Below, one piece after another: positions 1-7,909 of a stretch of 23,904 nucleotides of DNA. Below the pieces are notes generated by a model, which saw only the letters and a program-made list of their open reading frames with translations, ran no database searches and was not told the DNA's origin. Numbering within the stretch: position 1 is the stretch's first letter; each line of letters opens with the position of its first letter. The stretch covers positions 1 through 23,904 of the forward strand of contig JADFXZ010000004.1 of the NCBI GenBank assembly GCA_015233265.1. The letters run 5' to 3'. The DNA is from Nitrospirota bacterium. GTDB taxonomy: Bacteria; Nitrospirota; Thermodesulfovibrionia; Thermodesulfovibrionales; Magnetobacteriaceae. The translations under genes and the position numbers were made by a program.

Positions 1-53
1 TAACCATCAGTTACGTCGCAAGCGACGGGGAATACAACCCCCAAGAGATTTAA
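1..53 (+). CDS. Possible C-terminal end of an unidentified gene
   Basis: One frame is open from base 3 and ends in TAA at 51-53, giving about 16 residues (TISYVASDGEYNPQEI). The composition reads like ordinary protein and the DNA turns sharply AT-rich right after the stop, as expected at a gene end. The piece is too short for a family call, and the other two frames are also open over this span. Low confidence. Confidence 0.25.
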   Translation, partial: TISYVASDGEYNPQEI

Positions 54-168
54 TATCCTATCTTTAATATATTATGGTTATATATTTGTTAGCATTAGCA
101 TATATCATATTTAATGGATATATGATTCCAATAAAGAATCAATATATTTATTCCTATATTATTTATTA
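54..168. other. AT-rich intergenic DNA left of the insertion sequence
   Basis: About 115 bases of strongly AT-rich sequence with repeated ATATAT-like words. No open frame of useful length and no clear hairpin terminator is visible. It is the left flank of the IS630-type element, whose target TA lies at 170-171. Confidence 0.5.
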
Positions 169-191
169 ATAGGTAAGTGGACGTATTGTTA
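169..191 (+). repeat. Left terminal inverted repeat of the IS630-type element
   Basis: The segment starting ATAGGTAAGTGGACGTATTG matches the reverse complement of 1226-1248 at 19 of 23 positions. The differences are three A/G transitions and one A/T change. It lies just upstream of the transposase start. Confidence 0.8.
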
Positions 192-1247
192 AATAAAATG
201 TTACAATAGAGCATGAGAGAATTAGATGGCAGGAAATTAGATCATAAGACATTAGAGGAGATAAGAATAAGAGCTGTCAAGCAAGTAGAGGCTGGAGAAA
301 GCCCAGAAGTAGTAATAAAAGCCTTAGGATTTAGACGTAGTAGTATTTATAATTGGCTTTCAATATATCGGGAAGGAGGAGTAGAAGCGTTAAAGGCCAA
401 GGAGCTGTTTGGCAGACCGCCGAAATTAACCGGCTGGCAATTAAAGTGGATATATGACACAATAGTCGATAAGAATTTGATGCAGTTGAAATTTCAATTT
501 GCGTTATGGACAAGGTGGATGGTAAAGGTTCTGATAAAAGATGAGTTTAAGGTCAACCTAACTGAAGTGTCGGTAGGACGGCTGCTTAGGAAGCTTGGTT
601 TAAGCCCACAGCGTCCATTGAGGGCAGCATATCAGCAGGATAAGGATAAAGTAAAGAAATGGCATGAAGAGGATTATCCTAAAATAAAGACAATGGCAAA
701 AGAGGAGGATGCAGAGATATACTTTGGGGATGCGGCCCATGTGCGCTCAGATTATCATTCGGGCACAACATCTGTGGGCAGTACCCCTGCAATAGAATCA
801 ACGGGAGCCGGCCTTAATATGCTGTCAGCCATAAGTGCCAGGGGGCAGTATGCGTTTCATGGTGACGAAAGACAAGATCAACAGCGATACATTTATAAAA
901 TTTTTAAAACGGCTTATTCACAACGCTCAAAGAAAGATAGTTCTAATAGTAGACGACCACCCAGTACATCGCTCAAATAAAGTACGAGAGTATGTAGAGT
1001 CAACTTCAGGAAATCTTCAGTTGTTTTTTCTACCACCGCGTTCACCGCTGCTTAATATAGACGACTTGGTCTGACAATGATATAAAACATCATGGCATAG
1101 ACAAACAAATCATAGCAAATGCAGATGACTTCAAGCAAAAAGTCACGTATTTCTTATGTTCTTTGCAGAAATTGCCAGACATAATCCGCAGCTTTTTTAT
1201 ACATAAGAAAGATTGCAATATGCCCTATCAATATGTCTACTTACTTA
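170..1247 (+). mobile_element. IS630-family insertion sequence, decayed
   Basis: The element runs from about 172 to 1245 (about 1.07 kb) and is bounded by TA dinucleotides at 170-171 and 1246-1247, the expected target duplication for the IS630/Tc1 superfamily. Imperfect terminal inverted repeats are visible at 169-191 and 1226-1248 (19 of 23 positions match as reverse complements). Inside is one transposase gene in three consecutive reading frames. Both ends are intact while the gene is broken, so the copy is probably immobile unless a related transposase acts in trans. Its composition is more AT-rich than the ilvB region downstream. Confidence 0.85.
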
Positions 1248-1255
1248 TAAGCTGA
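213..1255 (+). pseudogene. IS630-family transposase, two frameshifts
   Basis: DDE-type transposase. The first frame starts at ATG 213 and gives a helix-turn-helix region (about residues 12-60, with IYNWLSIYREGGVEALK) and the start of the catalytic domain (first Asp in YFGDAAHVRSDY). Around 841-845 a run of five Gs shifts the frame: with four Gs the protein would read ISARGSMRFMV. The second frame holds the second Asp (LIVDDHPVH) and FFLPPRSPLLNIDDLV. It then hits TGA 1072-1074 inside what should be the Trp codon of the D-E-x-V-W motif. The third frame continues NDIKHHG and SLQKLPDIIRSFF to TGA 1253-1255. The position normally held by the catalytic Glu reads Asp. A GTG-started sub-frame exists at 835-1074, but it is only the middle piece of this gene. 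Family assignment is firm, and the gene is almost certainly inactive. Confidence 0.85.
1226..1248 (-). repeat. Right terminal inverted repeat of the IS630-type element
   Basis: Reverse complement of the left repeat at 169-191 with four mismatches. It overlaps the last codons of the transposase frame, which reads through the repeat and stops just outside it (TGA 1253-1255). Confidence 0.8.
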
Positions 1256-1398
1256 TTATAAACGCATGTGGAATCTGGTATCCATGCCACCGATGGACTC
1301 AGGGTCAACGTGCAGGGCAGGGTAAACGCATTTAAAACATTAATCAGAAATTGTCTGTGTAAGCAGTCTGCCTTATTCCTTGCCGTCATTCCGGCTTG

Positions 1399-1612
1399 CA
1401 GACTGTGTCACAATAGAAAACCAACCACATCAAATCACTAAAAAGACAGTAAAAATGATTCTTCATCTGAAATCACCCTGTCGAATCATCCTGAGCTTGT
1501 CGAAGGATTGCCGATTTATGGAGAAATGATATACAAAGGAGCATCCTTCGACAGGCTCAGGATGATTCTAATTTGCATGAACAATCTCCGGAATCTATTA
1601 TGACACAGTCTG
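1399..1612. repeat. Inverted repeat, perfect 12-bp arms
   Basis: CAGACTGTGTCA at 1399-1410 is the exact reverse complement of TGACACAGTCTG at 1601-1612. The pair encloses the 26-bp-arm palindrome at 1483-1568, so the inner repeat may have inserted into an older palindromic repeat. Confidence 0.7.
1483..1568. repeat. Palindromic dispersed repeat (26-bp arms)
   Basis: Arms 1483-1508 and 1543-1568 are reverse complements with a single mismatch, separated by 34 bases. The core word is TCATCCTGAGC.TGTCGAAGGAT. An RNA from either strand would form a very long stem-loop. From memory this word is a common interspersed repeat in many bacterial phyla. It is non-coding, MITE- or REP-like. Confidence 0.85.
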
Positions 1613-1809
1613 TTGTCCGGAATCGTCCCTTACGTGGGAGTTTAACGATGATTTGCATATTCTGAGGCTTTAAGGACATATTCAGGACAAGCTGGAATGA
1701 CGAAATAAGGGCGGCTCGGATTATTGGACTTCTAATGCGTTTGCCCTGACGTGCAGGGGGCCGTGTCTGATTAATTTACGTTTGGCATGAGAATTACCCT
1801 GCGGGCGTC

Positions 1810-1839
1810 TTTACTATAGGGCGATGCATATGATATACT
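1810..1839 (+). promoter_or_regulatory. Possible sigma-70 promoter for ilvBN
   Basis: TTTACT (1810-1815) and TATACT (1834-1839) are separated by 18 bases, which would give a leader of about 70 bases before the ilvB start. Both hexamers match the consensus only partly (4 of 6 and 5 of 6). A strong AAGGAG ribosome binding site follows at 1902-1907. I see no convincing attenuator or T-box in this short leader. Confidence 0.35.
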
Positions 1840-1915
1840 CTGAGACTGTGAAAAAATTATATTGCGTGCGGCCAGATGACTTATCAGGGCTGCAATGCGT
1901 TAAGGAGCATGAAAT

Positions 1916-3658
1916 ATGAAAGTTAGCGGCGCAGAGATTGTCGTAGAGTCGTTAAAAAAAGAAGGGGTTACGCATTTATTCGGGTATCCTGGCGGCGTTG
2001 TACTAAATCTCTTCGATTACCTCTATGACGCAAAAGGTATTAAGCTGATTCTTACGCGGCACGAACAGGGTGCTACTCACATGGCTGATGGCTATGCCCG
2101 TTGCACCGGTAAAGTGGGTGTGGCACTCGTTACATCCGGCCCAGGAGCTACAAACACGGTCACAGGCATCGCCACTGCCGCAATGGACTCCATTCCCATT
2201 GTTGTTCTAACAGGGCAGGTACCCACTATGCTCATCGGTAACGACGCCTTTCAGGAGGCCGACATCGTAGGCATTACCCGTCCTTGCACCAAGTATAACT
2301 ATCTGGTTAAGAACATAGACGACCTTGCTCCTACAATCAGAGAGGCGTTTCATATTGCCTCATCAGGAAGGCCGGGGCCGGTGCTTATCGACCTGCCAAA
2401 GGATATTTCCGCAGGTATGGGAACATTCAACTGGCCTGAGAAAATCCAGATTCGCAGCTATAACCCAACCGTCGAGGGTAACAAAAAGATGATAGAAAAG
2501 GCCGTCGATGAGATTGCCAAGTCTAAAAAACCGGTGATTATCGCAGGCGGTGGAGTCATTCTCTCTAACGCCTCTGATGAGCTTAGGCAACTTGCAGAGC
2601 TTACGCAAGTCCCAGTCATCACCACCCTCATGGGGATAGGCAGTTTCCCCTCAACGCATCCGCTGTCTCTGGGGATGCCCGGTATGCACGGCACATATTA
2701 CGCCAATATGGCGATTCAAGACTCTGACCTCATAGTGGCAGTCGGCATGAGGTTTGACGACAGGGTGACTGGCAAGATTTCGGCCTTTGCCCCTAATGCC
2801 ACCATTATACACATAGATATTGACCCCACTTCGATAAGAAAAAATGTGCATGTTGACATTCCTATCGTAGGGGATTCAAAAAATATCCTCACAGCGCTCA
2901 ACGAAATCGTCAAGGCGGAGCAAAAGACCCAGTGGGGGCAGATAAGAATGGCATGGCTCAAACAGCTTGACCAGTGGAAAGAGCTCAGGCCGATGAGCTA
3001 CACATACTCCGATTCGGTGATTAAACCCCAGTATGTGATAGAGAAACTCTACGAGGCAACGGGCGGAGACGCCATTATTACCACAGAGGTAGGACAAAAT
3101 CAGATGTGGGCGGCACAGTTTTTTAAATTCGATAAGCCGCGCACGTTTTTGACTTCTGGCGGGCTTGGCACAATGGGCTATGGATTCCCGGCGGCAATCG
3201 GCGCTCAGGTTGCTCATCCTGATAAGACCGTTATTGACATAGCCGGTGATGGCAGCATTCAGATGAACATACAGGAGCTGGCAACAGCCGTGGTCTATGA
3301 GCTGCCCGTTAAGGTGGCAATTTTAAACAACCGCTATCTCGGCATGGTCAGGCAGTGGCAGGAGATGTTCTTCAACGAGAGATACTCGCACAGCGGACTT
3401 GATGTGGTGCCAGATTTTGTCAAGGTCGCCGAGGCATACTCAGCCATCGGGCTGCGTGCTGAGAGGCCCTCAGACGTTGAGCCGGTTATCAAAGAGGCGC
3501 TGAAGATCAAAAAGCCGGTATTTATGGACTTCGTAATCGATTGGAAGGAGAAGGTCTTCCCGATGGTTCCCGCCGGTGCGGCGATTGACCAGATGCTATT
3601 CGACGAAGAGGAAGCGCCTAAGAAAAAGGAAAGTAAGAAGCTTAAGGCCGTTAAATAG
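1916..3658 (+). CDS. ilvB: Acetolactate synthase, catalytic (large) subunit
   Basis: Joins two pyruvates, or pyruvate and 2-oxobutyrate, to give 2-acetolactate or 2-aceto-2-hydroxybutyrate, the first shared step of valine, leucine and isoleucine synthesis. It is cytosolic and needs ThDP, Mg2+ and FAD. At 580 residues it has normal family length. Visible marks: catalytic Glu50 in RHEQGATHMADGYAR (N-terminal ThDP domain), the central FAD-binding segment with GMRFDDRVTG (277-286), and the C-terminal ThDP/Mg motif from GDGS (445) to NN (471-472), followed by RYLGMVRQWQ. The C-terminus is a Lys-rich tail. The start is fixed by AAGGAG eight bases upstream. The regulatory subunit gene follows after 23 bases, so the two form an operon. 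The usual next gene, ilvC, is absent here; a sugar cassette follows instead. Confidence 0.97.
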   Translation: MKVSGAEIVVESLKKEGVTHLFGYPGGVVLNLFDYLYDAKGIKLILTRHEQGATHMADGYARCTGKVGVALVTSGPGATNTVTGIATAAMDSIPIVVLTGQVPTMLIGNDAFQEADIVGITRPCTKYNYLVKNIDDLAPTIREAFHIASSGRPGPVLIDLPKDISAGMGTFNWPEKIQIRSYNPTVEGNKKMIEKAVDEIAKSKKPVIIAGGGVILSNASDELRQLAELTQVPVITTLMGIGSFPSTHPLSLGMPGMHGTYYANMAIQDSDLIVAVGMRFDDRVTGKISAFAPNATIIHIDIDPTSIRKNVHVDIPIVGDSKNILTALNEIVKAEQKTQWGQIRMAWLKQLDQWKELRPMSYTYSDSVIKPQYVIEKLYEATGGDAIITTEVGQNQMWAAQFFKFDKPRTFLTSGGLGTMGYGFPAAIGAQVAHPDKTVIDIAGDGSIQMNIQELATAVVYELPVKVAILNNRYLGMVRQWQEMFFNERYSHSGLDVVPDFVKVAEAYSAIGLRAERPSDVEPVIKEALKIKKPVFMDFVIDWKEKVFPMVPAGAAIDQMLFDEEEAPKKKESKKLKAVK

Positions 3659-3681
3659 CAAATTTACATAGAGGAGCCGCT

Positions 3682-4170
3682 ATGAAAAGACATACAATAT
3701 CTGTGCAGGTAGAGAACAAGTTCGGCGTCTTGTCGAGAGTTGCCGGGCTGTTCAGTGGACGCGGTTATAACATCGAGAGCATCTCTGTTGGGGAGACTCT
3801 AGACCCAAAGGTCTCCGTGATGACTATCGTTACAAGGGGTGAAGACCAGATAGTCGAGCAAATCAACAAGCAGTTAAACAAGCTAATCGATGTGATAAAG
3901 GTACAAGACCTTTATGATGTCGACCATGTCGAGCGAGAAATGGTGCTTGTTAAAGTAGCCCCGCCTCAGGAGCAGAAGGCCGAGGTGCTGAGGCTTACCG
4001 AGATATTCAGAGGCAGAGTAGTGGACTCAAGCCCCAAGACCTATACGATACAGATCACAGGGGATGAGTCTAAAATCGAGGCATTTCTTGAGCTTGTAAA
4101 GCCGATGGGAGTCAAAGAGTTCGTTCGTTCGGGAAAGATTGCCATAGCGAGGGAAAAATCCAAGAGCTAA
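3682..4170 (+). CDS. ilvN: Acetolactate synthase, regulatory (small) subunit
   Basis: Binds the large subunit, raises its activity and confers feedback inhibition by valine (family knowledge). At 162 residues it has the length of the IlvH/IlvN type. The N-terminal ACT domain spans about residues 4-78 (HTISVQVENKFGVLSRVAGLFSGRGYNIESISV, here split over the first 36 residues), followed by the small-subunit C-terminal domain (about 84-158) with FRGRVVDSSPKTYTIQITGD. A GAGGAG ribosome binding site lies just upstream of ATG 3682. It is in the same direction as ilvB, 23 bases behind it. The symbol ilvH would be equally acceptable. Confidence 0.95.
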   Translation: MKRHTISVQVENKFGVLSRVAGLFSGRGYNIESISVGETLDPKVSVMTIVTRGEDQIVEQINKQLNKLIDVIKVQDLYDVDHVEREMVLVKVAPPQEQKAEVLRLTEIFRGRVVDSSPKTYTIQITGDESKIEAFLELVKPMGVKEFVRSGKIAIAREKSKS

Positions 4171-4206
4171 ACCGGGCCAAATCATTTAGCGGCTCAAAAG
4201 AAATCA

Positions 4207-5196
4207 ATGGATTGGAAAGGCAAAAAAGTCATCGTCACGGGCGCTTGTGGTTTCATAGGCAGCCATTTAGTAGAGGCCCTCTTAGCGCTTGGGGCCTCAG
4301 TACGCGCGTTTACCTATTATAACTCCTTTAACTCATGGGGTTGGATAGACACGTTTGACGATGAGCTGCAAAGTAAATTAGATGTATACTGCGGCGACAT
4401 CAGAGACGCCTATAACGTCAGGGACGCCCTCGATGGCATGGACATAGTCTTTCACCTTGCCGCCTTAATCGCCATTCCATATTCCTATATCGCCCCCGCC
4501 TCATACGTTAAGACCAACATAGAAGGTACGCTGAATATCGTTCAGGCCGCAAAGGATTTTAAGACTCAGCGCATTATTCACACGTCAACATCTGAGGTAT
4601 ATGGCACGGCCAGATATGTCCCCATAGACGAGGGGCATCCACTTGCGGGGCAATCCCCCTATTCGGCAACAAAAATCGGCGCTGACGCAATTGCAGAGAG
4701 TTTCTTCAGGGCATTTTCACTTCCTATTACCATAGTCCGGCCATTTAATACATACGGCCCGCGGCAGTCTGCCCGCGCCATCATCCCCACTATTATTACG
4801 CAGATAGAGTCTGGGGCAAAGAGGATTAAGTTAGGCTCTCAGCACCCCACAAGGGATTTCACTTTTGTAAAGGACACCGTCTCTGCCATGATACGCCTTG
4901 CCCAGACGCAGGAGTCAATCGGCACGGTGACTAACATCGGCTCGAACTTCGAGATAAGCATAGGCAACCTCACTACAAAGATAATGCGCCTGATGGATGC
5001 CGAACTAACAATAGAGTTCGACGAAAAAAGGGCACGTCCCTCTAACAGCGAAGTCGAAAGGCTGTTGGCCGATACCACAAGGCTTGCCGCAACGGGCTGG
5101 CAGCCCTCCTATTCACTCGATGACGGTCTAAGTGAGACTATCCAGTGGATAAGAAGACACATAGACAAGTACAAGGCCGACATATATAATGTCTAA
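4207..5196 (+). CDS. legB: LegB-like NAD-dependent sugar-nucleotide 4,6-dehydratase
   Basis: Extended SDR enzyme predicted to turn an NDP-HexNAc or NDP-hexose into its 4-keto-6-deoxy form. LegB proper acts on GDP-GlcNAc in legionaminic acid synthesis. It has 329 residues. The NAD-binding motif TGACGFIGSHL is at 11-21 and the catalytic YSATK at 152-156. Segments diagnostic for the LegB group are YYNSFNSWGWID (37-48), HLAALIAIPYSY (83-94), HTSTSEVYGTA (125-135) and PTRDFTFVKD. The ribosome binding site is weak (AAAAGAAA). The gene begins 36 bases after ilvN with no visible terminator and overlaps the next gene by 8 bases. None of the other legionaminic genes (legC, legH, legG, legI, legF) is present nearby, so the product may be a different deoxy or amino sugar. 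The dehydratase call is good; the exact substrate is open. Confidence 0.85.
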   Translation: MDWKGKKVIVTGACGFIGSHLVEALLALGASVRAFTYYNSFNSWGWIDTFDDELQSKLDVYCGDIRDAYNVRDALDGMDIVFHLAALIAIPYSYIAPASYVKTNIEGTLNIVQAAKDFKTQRIIHTSTSEVYGTARYVPIDEGHPLAGQSPYSATKIGADAIAESFFRAFSLPITIVRPFNTYGPRQSARAIIPTIITQIESGAKRIKLGSQHPTRDFTFVKDTVSAMIRLAQTQESIGTVTNIGSNFEISIGNLTTKIMRLMDAELTIEFDEKRARPSNSEVERLLADTTRLAATGWQPSYSLDDGLSETIQWIRRHIDKYKADIYNV

Positions 5197-5890
5197 AAAG
5201 GCCGTAATAATGGCGGGCGGCGAGGGAGTGCGCCTGAGGCCGTACACATTTATCCTGCCTAAACCCCTGCTGCCCGTTGGGGATACGACAGTTCTTGATC
5301 ATATTATCGAATGCTTGGGGTCTTGCGGTTTTGGTGAGGTCTATGTCTCTGTGAACTATAAGGCAAGGGAGTTTGAGGGATGGTTAGAAAGCCGTAAGGC
5401 AGACGGCACAGTTGTACACCTATTTAAAGAACCACAGAAAATGGGCACAGCTGGGTCAATCGGTCTCATCAGGGACAACCTTACAGAACCGTTTTGTGTT
5501 GTCAACGGCGATTTGATAATGAATATCAATATCGACAAGATGTATGACCGTCACGTTGAAACAGGGGCGGACATCACAATAGGCATAAAGGGCTATAGAT
5601 TCACCATTCCCTATGCCGTCATTAATAAGGACGGAGATGATCTGTTAGAGACAATAATAGAAAAACCCTCGTATGATCATTTTATCAACGCTGGGATATA
5701 TATATTGAGCCAGTCAGTGTTTCAACACATACCGCACGAGCGCCGACTTGACATGCCCTCACTGATAGATTCGCTGAAAAAGGCGGGGGGGCGCATCAGC
5801 GTCTATGACATTGGGGAGCGCTGGCTTGACATCGGACGAATCTCAGACTATGAAAAGGCAGTAGAGCTGATTAACCAATGGAAGGCCTGA
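5189..5890 (+). CDS. Sugar-1-phosphate nucleotidyltransferase
   Basis: Predicted to activate a sugar-1-phosphate with an NTP, releasing pyrophosphate. At 233 residues it is a bare NTP_transferase domain without the CBS domains of PtmE or the left-handed helix of GlmU. Motifs: the nucleotide-binding loop GGEGVRLRPYT (10-20), the sugar-phosphate segment PKPLLPV (24-30), and the metal-binding NGDL (106-109). The C-terminal IGERWLDIGRISDYEKAVEL is typical of short RmlA/GCD1-like transferases. The start codon overlaps the end of the dehydratase gene by 8 bases and its own end overlaps the next gene by 13 bases, which indicates translational coupling. Its NDP-sugar most likely feeds the neighbouring 4,6-dehydratase. 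In the Campylobacter legionaminic route a guanylyltransferase does this, but the nucleotide used here cannot be read from the sequence. Confidence 0.85.
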   Translation: MSKKAVIMAGGEGVRLRPYTFILPKPLLPVGDTTVLDHIIECLGSCGFGEVYVSVNYKAREFEGWLESRKADGTVVHLFKEPQKMGTAGSIGLIRDNLTEPFCVVNGDLIMNINIDKMYDRHVETGADITIGIKGYRFTIPYAVINKDGDDLLETIIEKPSYDHFINAGIYILSQSVFQHIPHERRLDMPSLIDSLKKAGGRISVYDIGERWLDIGRISDYEKAVELINQWKA

Positions 5891-6765
5891 CAAGCGTACT
5901 GGTAACTGGAAGCGACGGCTTTGTGGGGCGGCATCTTGTCAGAAGACTCAAAGACAAGGGTGTGGCGGTTGAGGAGTTCGATATAACAAATGGTAAAGAC
6001 ACCTCTGATGAGAAATCCTTTGAAGGCATAAGAAAAGTCGACGCCGTTGTTCACCTCGCCGCAAGGACATTCGTCCCCGACGCATTTGAAAACCCCGCGC
6101 GTGTGTATCGGGAAAATATTAATGGCACGTTAAATGTCCTTGAGTTCTGCCGCAAGAATGCGATAAAAAAGATCGTCTACGCAAGCTCATATGTCTATGG
6201 AAGGCCGGAGTGCCTGCCAATTGACGAGAGCCATCCCACCGGCATTCAAAACCCCTATGGCCGCAGCAAACTGATGGCAGAGGCGCTTATGCTGGGGTAC
6301 TACGAAGACTACGCCATTATTCCAGTGATATTGCGGCCATTTAATATCTACGGACCGGGGCAGGGTGATGTATTTCTGATTCCTTCGCTGATACGGCAAT
6401 GCCTCTGCCAAGGTGATACCATAGTAGTGAAAGACCTCATGCCGCGGCGCGACTACATCTATATAGACGACGTGATTGAGGCATATATGTACGCCCTCTT
6501 CAAGTACAAATCTACCGCGCCTGAAATATTTAACATTGGCCTGGGGGAGAGTTACTCTGTGAAAGAGATAATAGATAAACTCCAGACAATTGCGGCAACT
6601 AATAAGAAAATCATATCTGAGGGGCAAGTGAGAAAAAACGAGATACCAGATTGCGTCGCTGATACGAAAAAGATCGAAAAGGCCTTTGGCTGGACGCCCA
6701 AATATACTATAGATGAAGGGCTGAGAAAGACCGTGTCTGTGGCTGCGGGGCTATGCAAAAGATAA
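5878..6765 (+). CDS. NAD(P)-dependent SDR epimerase/reductase acting on a nucleotide sugar
   Basis: Extended SDR fold of 295 residues: cofactor motif TGSDGFVGRHL (10-20), a HLAA segment near 59-62, catalytic YGRSK (127-131), and RPFNIYGPGQG in the substrate-binding part. RDYIYIDDVIEAYMYAL and a closing FGWTPKYTIDEGLRKT are typical of GalE-like epimerases and of GDP-4-keto-6-deoxy-sugar reductases (RMD group). It follows the 4,6-dehydratase and the nucleotidyltransferase in an overlapping set, so the natural guess is that it epimerises or reduces the 4-keto sugar made upstream. Start ATG 5878 overlaps the preceding gene by 13 bases; its end overlaps the glycosyltransferase start by 13. Class is firm, exact reaction unknown. 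Confidence 0.82.
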   Translation: MEGLTSVLVTGSDGFVGRHLVRRLKDKGVAVEEFDITNGKDTSDEKSFEGIRKVDAVVHLAARTFVPDAFENPARVYRENINGTLNVLEFCRKNAIKKIVYASSYVYGRPECLPIDESHPTGIQNPYGRSKLMAEALMLGYYEDYAIIPVILRPFNIYGPGQGDVFLIPSLIRQCLCQGDTIVVKDLMPRRDYIYIDDVIEAYMYALFKYKSTAPEIFNIGLGESYSVKEIIDKLQTIAATNKKIISEGQVRKNEIPDCVADTKKIEKAFGWTPKYTIDEGLRKTVSVAAGLCKR

Positions 6766-7886
6766 GAATATTATTTCTAATCCAAACGCTTGACACTGGA
6801 GGGGCTGAGCGGCAGCTGATTGAGCTGGTCAAGGCACTGGATAAGTCACTGTTTGCAATCACAGTGGGGGCGTTTTATGACGGCGGGGCCTTCCGGTCTG
6901 AGCTGGACGGGGTTGCAGGAGTGCGCGTCGTATCGTTTAGGCAAAGGGGCAGATGGGACCCCGTGCCGGTTTTTCGCATTGTCAAAGAGGCACGTAGTTT
7001 TAAACCAGCAATCGTGTATGGCTTTATGGGGGTTGCTAATGAGATAGGGGCAATAGTTGGCAGGGCGGTTGGGGCAAAGGTAGTCTGGGGGCTGTTGTCG
7101 TCAGACATGGACTTGTCTTTATATCACTGGGTATCAACCTTTATGTTTAAGGCCGGGGCTGTGCTCTCACGCATCCCGGATTTGATAATAGCCAATTCCG
7201 AGGCCGGCATGAGGCACCACGCCAGCTGCGGCTATAGCGTCAGACGCATGATTGTGATTCACAACGGCATTGACCCGTGGCGATTCAGGCCACTCGATGC
7301 TGCAAGGCAGCTTCAAAGACAACAGTGGCAAATCCCCGAAGGCGTGAGACTAATTGGCATATTCGGCAGGCTTGACCCGATAAAAGACCACCGGACGTTC
7401 TTACAGGCGGCGGCAATCCTGTCTTCGAAGCGCAATGACGTGAGATTTGTGTGCGTGGGGACGGGGGCAAAGGAATTTGTAGCAGGGCTTAAAAACACTC
7501 CCGCGGCCATAGAGCTTGCCTCACGAGTCATCTGGGCAGGCTGGGTAGCCGACATCGTCGCGGCATATAATGCGATGGACATAGTAACAAACTCATCGAT
7601 AAGTGAGGGGCTTTCAAATGTTATCTGCGAGGCGATGGCCTGTGGTGTGCCGTGTGTTGTTACTGACGTTGGGGATTCGCGGCTGATTGTTGGTGACACG
7701 GGGATTGCGGTTGCCAAACAAGACCCGTCCGCTATGGCAGCGGCATGGGATTTGATGTTAAATTGGCCAGCAGATAAAATGACTGAGGCCCGCCGCATGG
7801 CAAGGCAGGCAATTGAAGACCACTTCAGCGTCAGGCAAATGGCGGCAAAAACAGAGGCAGCACTCATAAAACTCGCCGGGATATGA
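6753..7886 (+). CDS. Glycosyltransferase, GT4 family (GT-B fold)
   Basis: Cytosolic or membrane-peripheral transferase that moves a sugar from an NDP-sugar to a lipid-linked, polysaccharide or protein acceptor. It has 377 residues. The N-terminal acceptor domain opens with TLDTGGAERQL (12-22). The hinge region holds VIHNGIDPWRF (168-178), the C-terminal donor domain starts near IGIFGRLDPIKDH (201-213), and the retaining EX7E motif is SEGLSNVICE (Glu285 and Glu293). AMACGVPCVVTDVGD follows. It is the last gene of the overlapping sugar set (13-base overlap upstream). It probably uses the sugar made by the three preceding genes, by position only. It converges with the response regulator gene, with just 21 bases between the two stops. 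Confidence 0.88.
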   Translation: MQKIRILFLIQTLDTGGAERQLIELVKALDKSLFAITVGAFYDGGAFRSELDGVAGVRVVSFRQRGRWDPVPVFRIVKEARSFKPAIVYGFMGVANEIGAIVGRAVGAKVVWGLLSSDMDLSLYHWVSTFMFKAGAVLSRIPDLIIANSEAGMRHHASCGYSVRRMIVIHNGIDPWRFRPLDAARQLQRQQWQIPEGVRLIGIFGRLDPIKDHRTFLQAAAILSSKRNDVRFVCVGTGAKEFVAGLKNTPAAIELASRVIWAGWVADIVAAYNAMDIVTNSSISEGLSNVICEAMACGVPCVVTDVGDSRLIVGDTGIAVAKQDPSAMAAAWDLMLNWPADKMTEARRMARQAIEDHFSVRQMAAKTEAALIKLAGI

Positions 7887-7892
7887 GTAAGG

Positions 7893-7909
7893 AGCGCTTT
7901 GGAAGCGTT
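7893..7909. terminator. Small hairpin between convergent genes
   Basis: AGCGCTT (7893-7899) and AAGCGTT (7903-7909) can pair (one G-U) around a three-base loop. It lies between the stop codons of the glycosyltransferase (plus) and the response regulator (minus) and overlaps the latter's stop. There is no clear T-run on either side, so a true intrinsic terminator is uncertain. Confidence 0.3.

Larger units (their letters stand above)
1384..1702. repeat. Inverted repeat, CGTCATTCCGGCTT type
   Basis: CGTCATTCCGGCTT (1384-1397) pairs with AAGCTGGAATGACG (1689-1702) with one mismatch. It directly adjoins the 12-bp arm at 1399 on the left and lies outside the arm at 1601-1612 on the right. A related word, TTGTCCGGAATCGTCC, occurs at 1613-1628. 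Confidence 0.65.
1318..1748. repeat. Outer inverted repeat CAGGG(T/C)AAACGCAT
   Basis: CAGGGTAAACGCAT (1318-1331) pairs with ATGCGTTTGCCCTG (1735-1748), 13 of 14 positions. ACGTGCAGGG sits beside each arm as a direct repeat (1308-1317 and 1749-1758). A crossing perfect 10-bp inverted repeat also exists (ATTAATCAGA 1339-1348 against TCTGATTAAT 1766-1775). Confidence 0.55.
1256..1915. other. 660-base gene-free region with nested inverted repeats
   Basis: No open frame with coding character lies between the insertion sequence and ilvB. The region is instead built of inverted repeats around a common centre near 1525, described separately, and ends in a weak promoter and the ilvB ribosome binding site. 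The words CGTCATTCCGGCTT and CATCCTTCGACAGGCTCAGGATG are of a kind dispersed widely in bacterial genomes as short palindromic repeats. Confidence 0.7.

Noticed and set aside
6187..6627. 146-codon minus-strand frame
   Set aside because: Antisense to the SDR epimerase gene, which has a complete cofactor motif and YxxxK.
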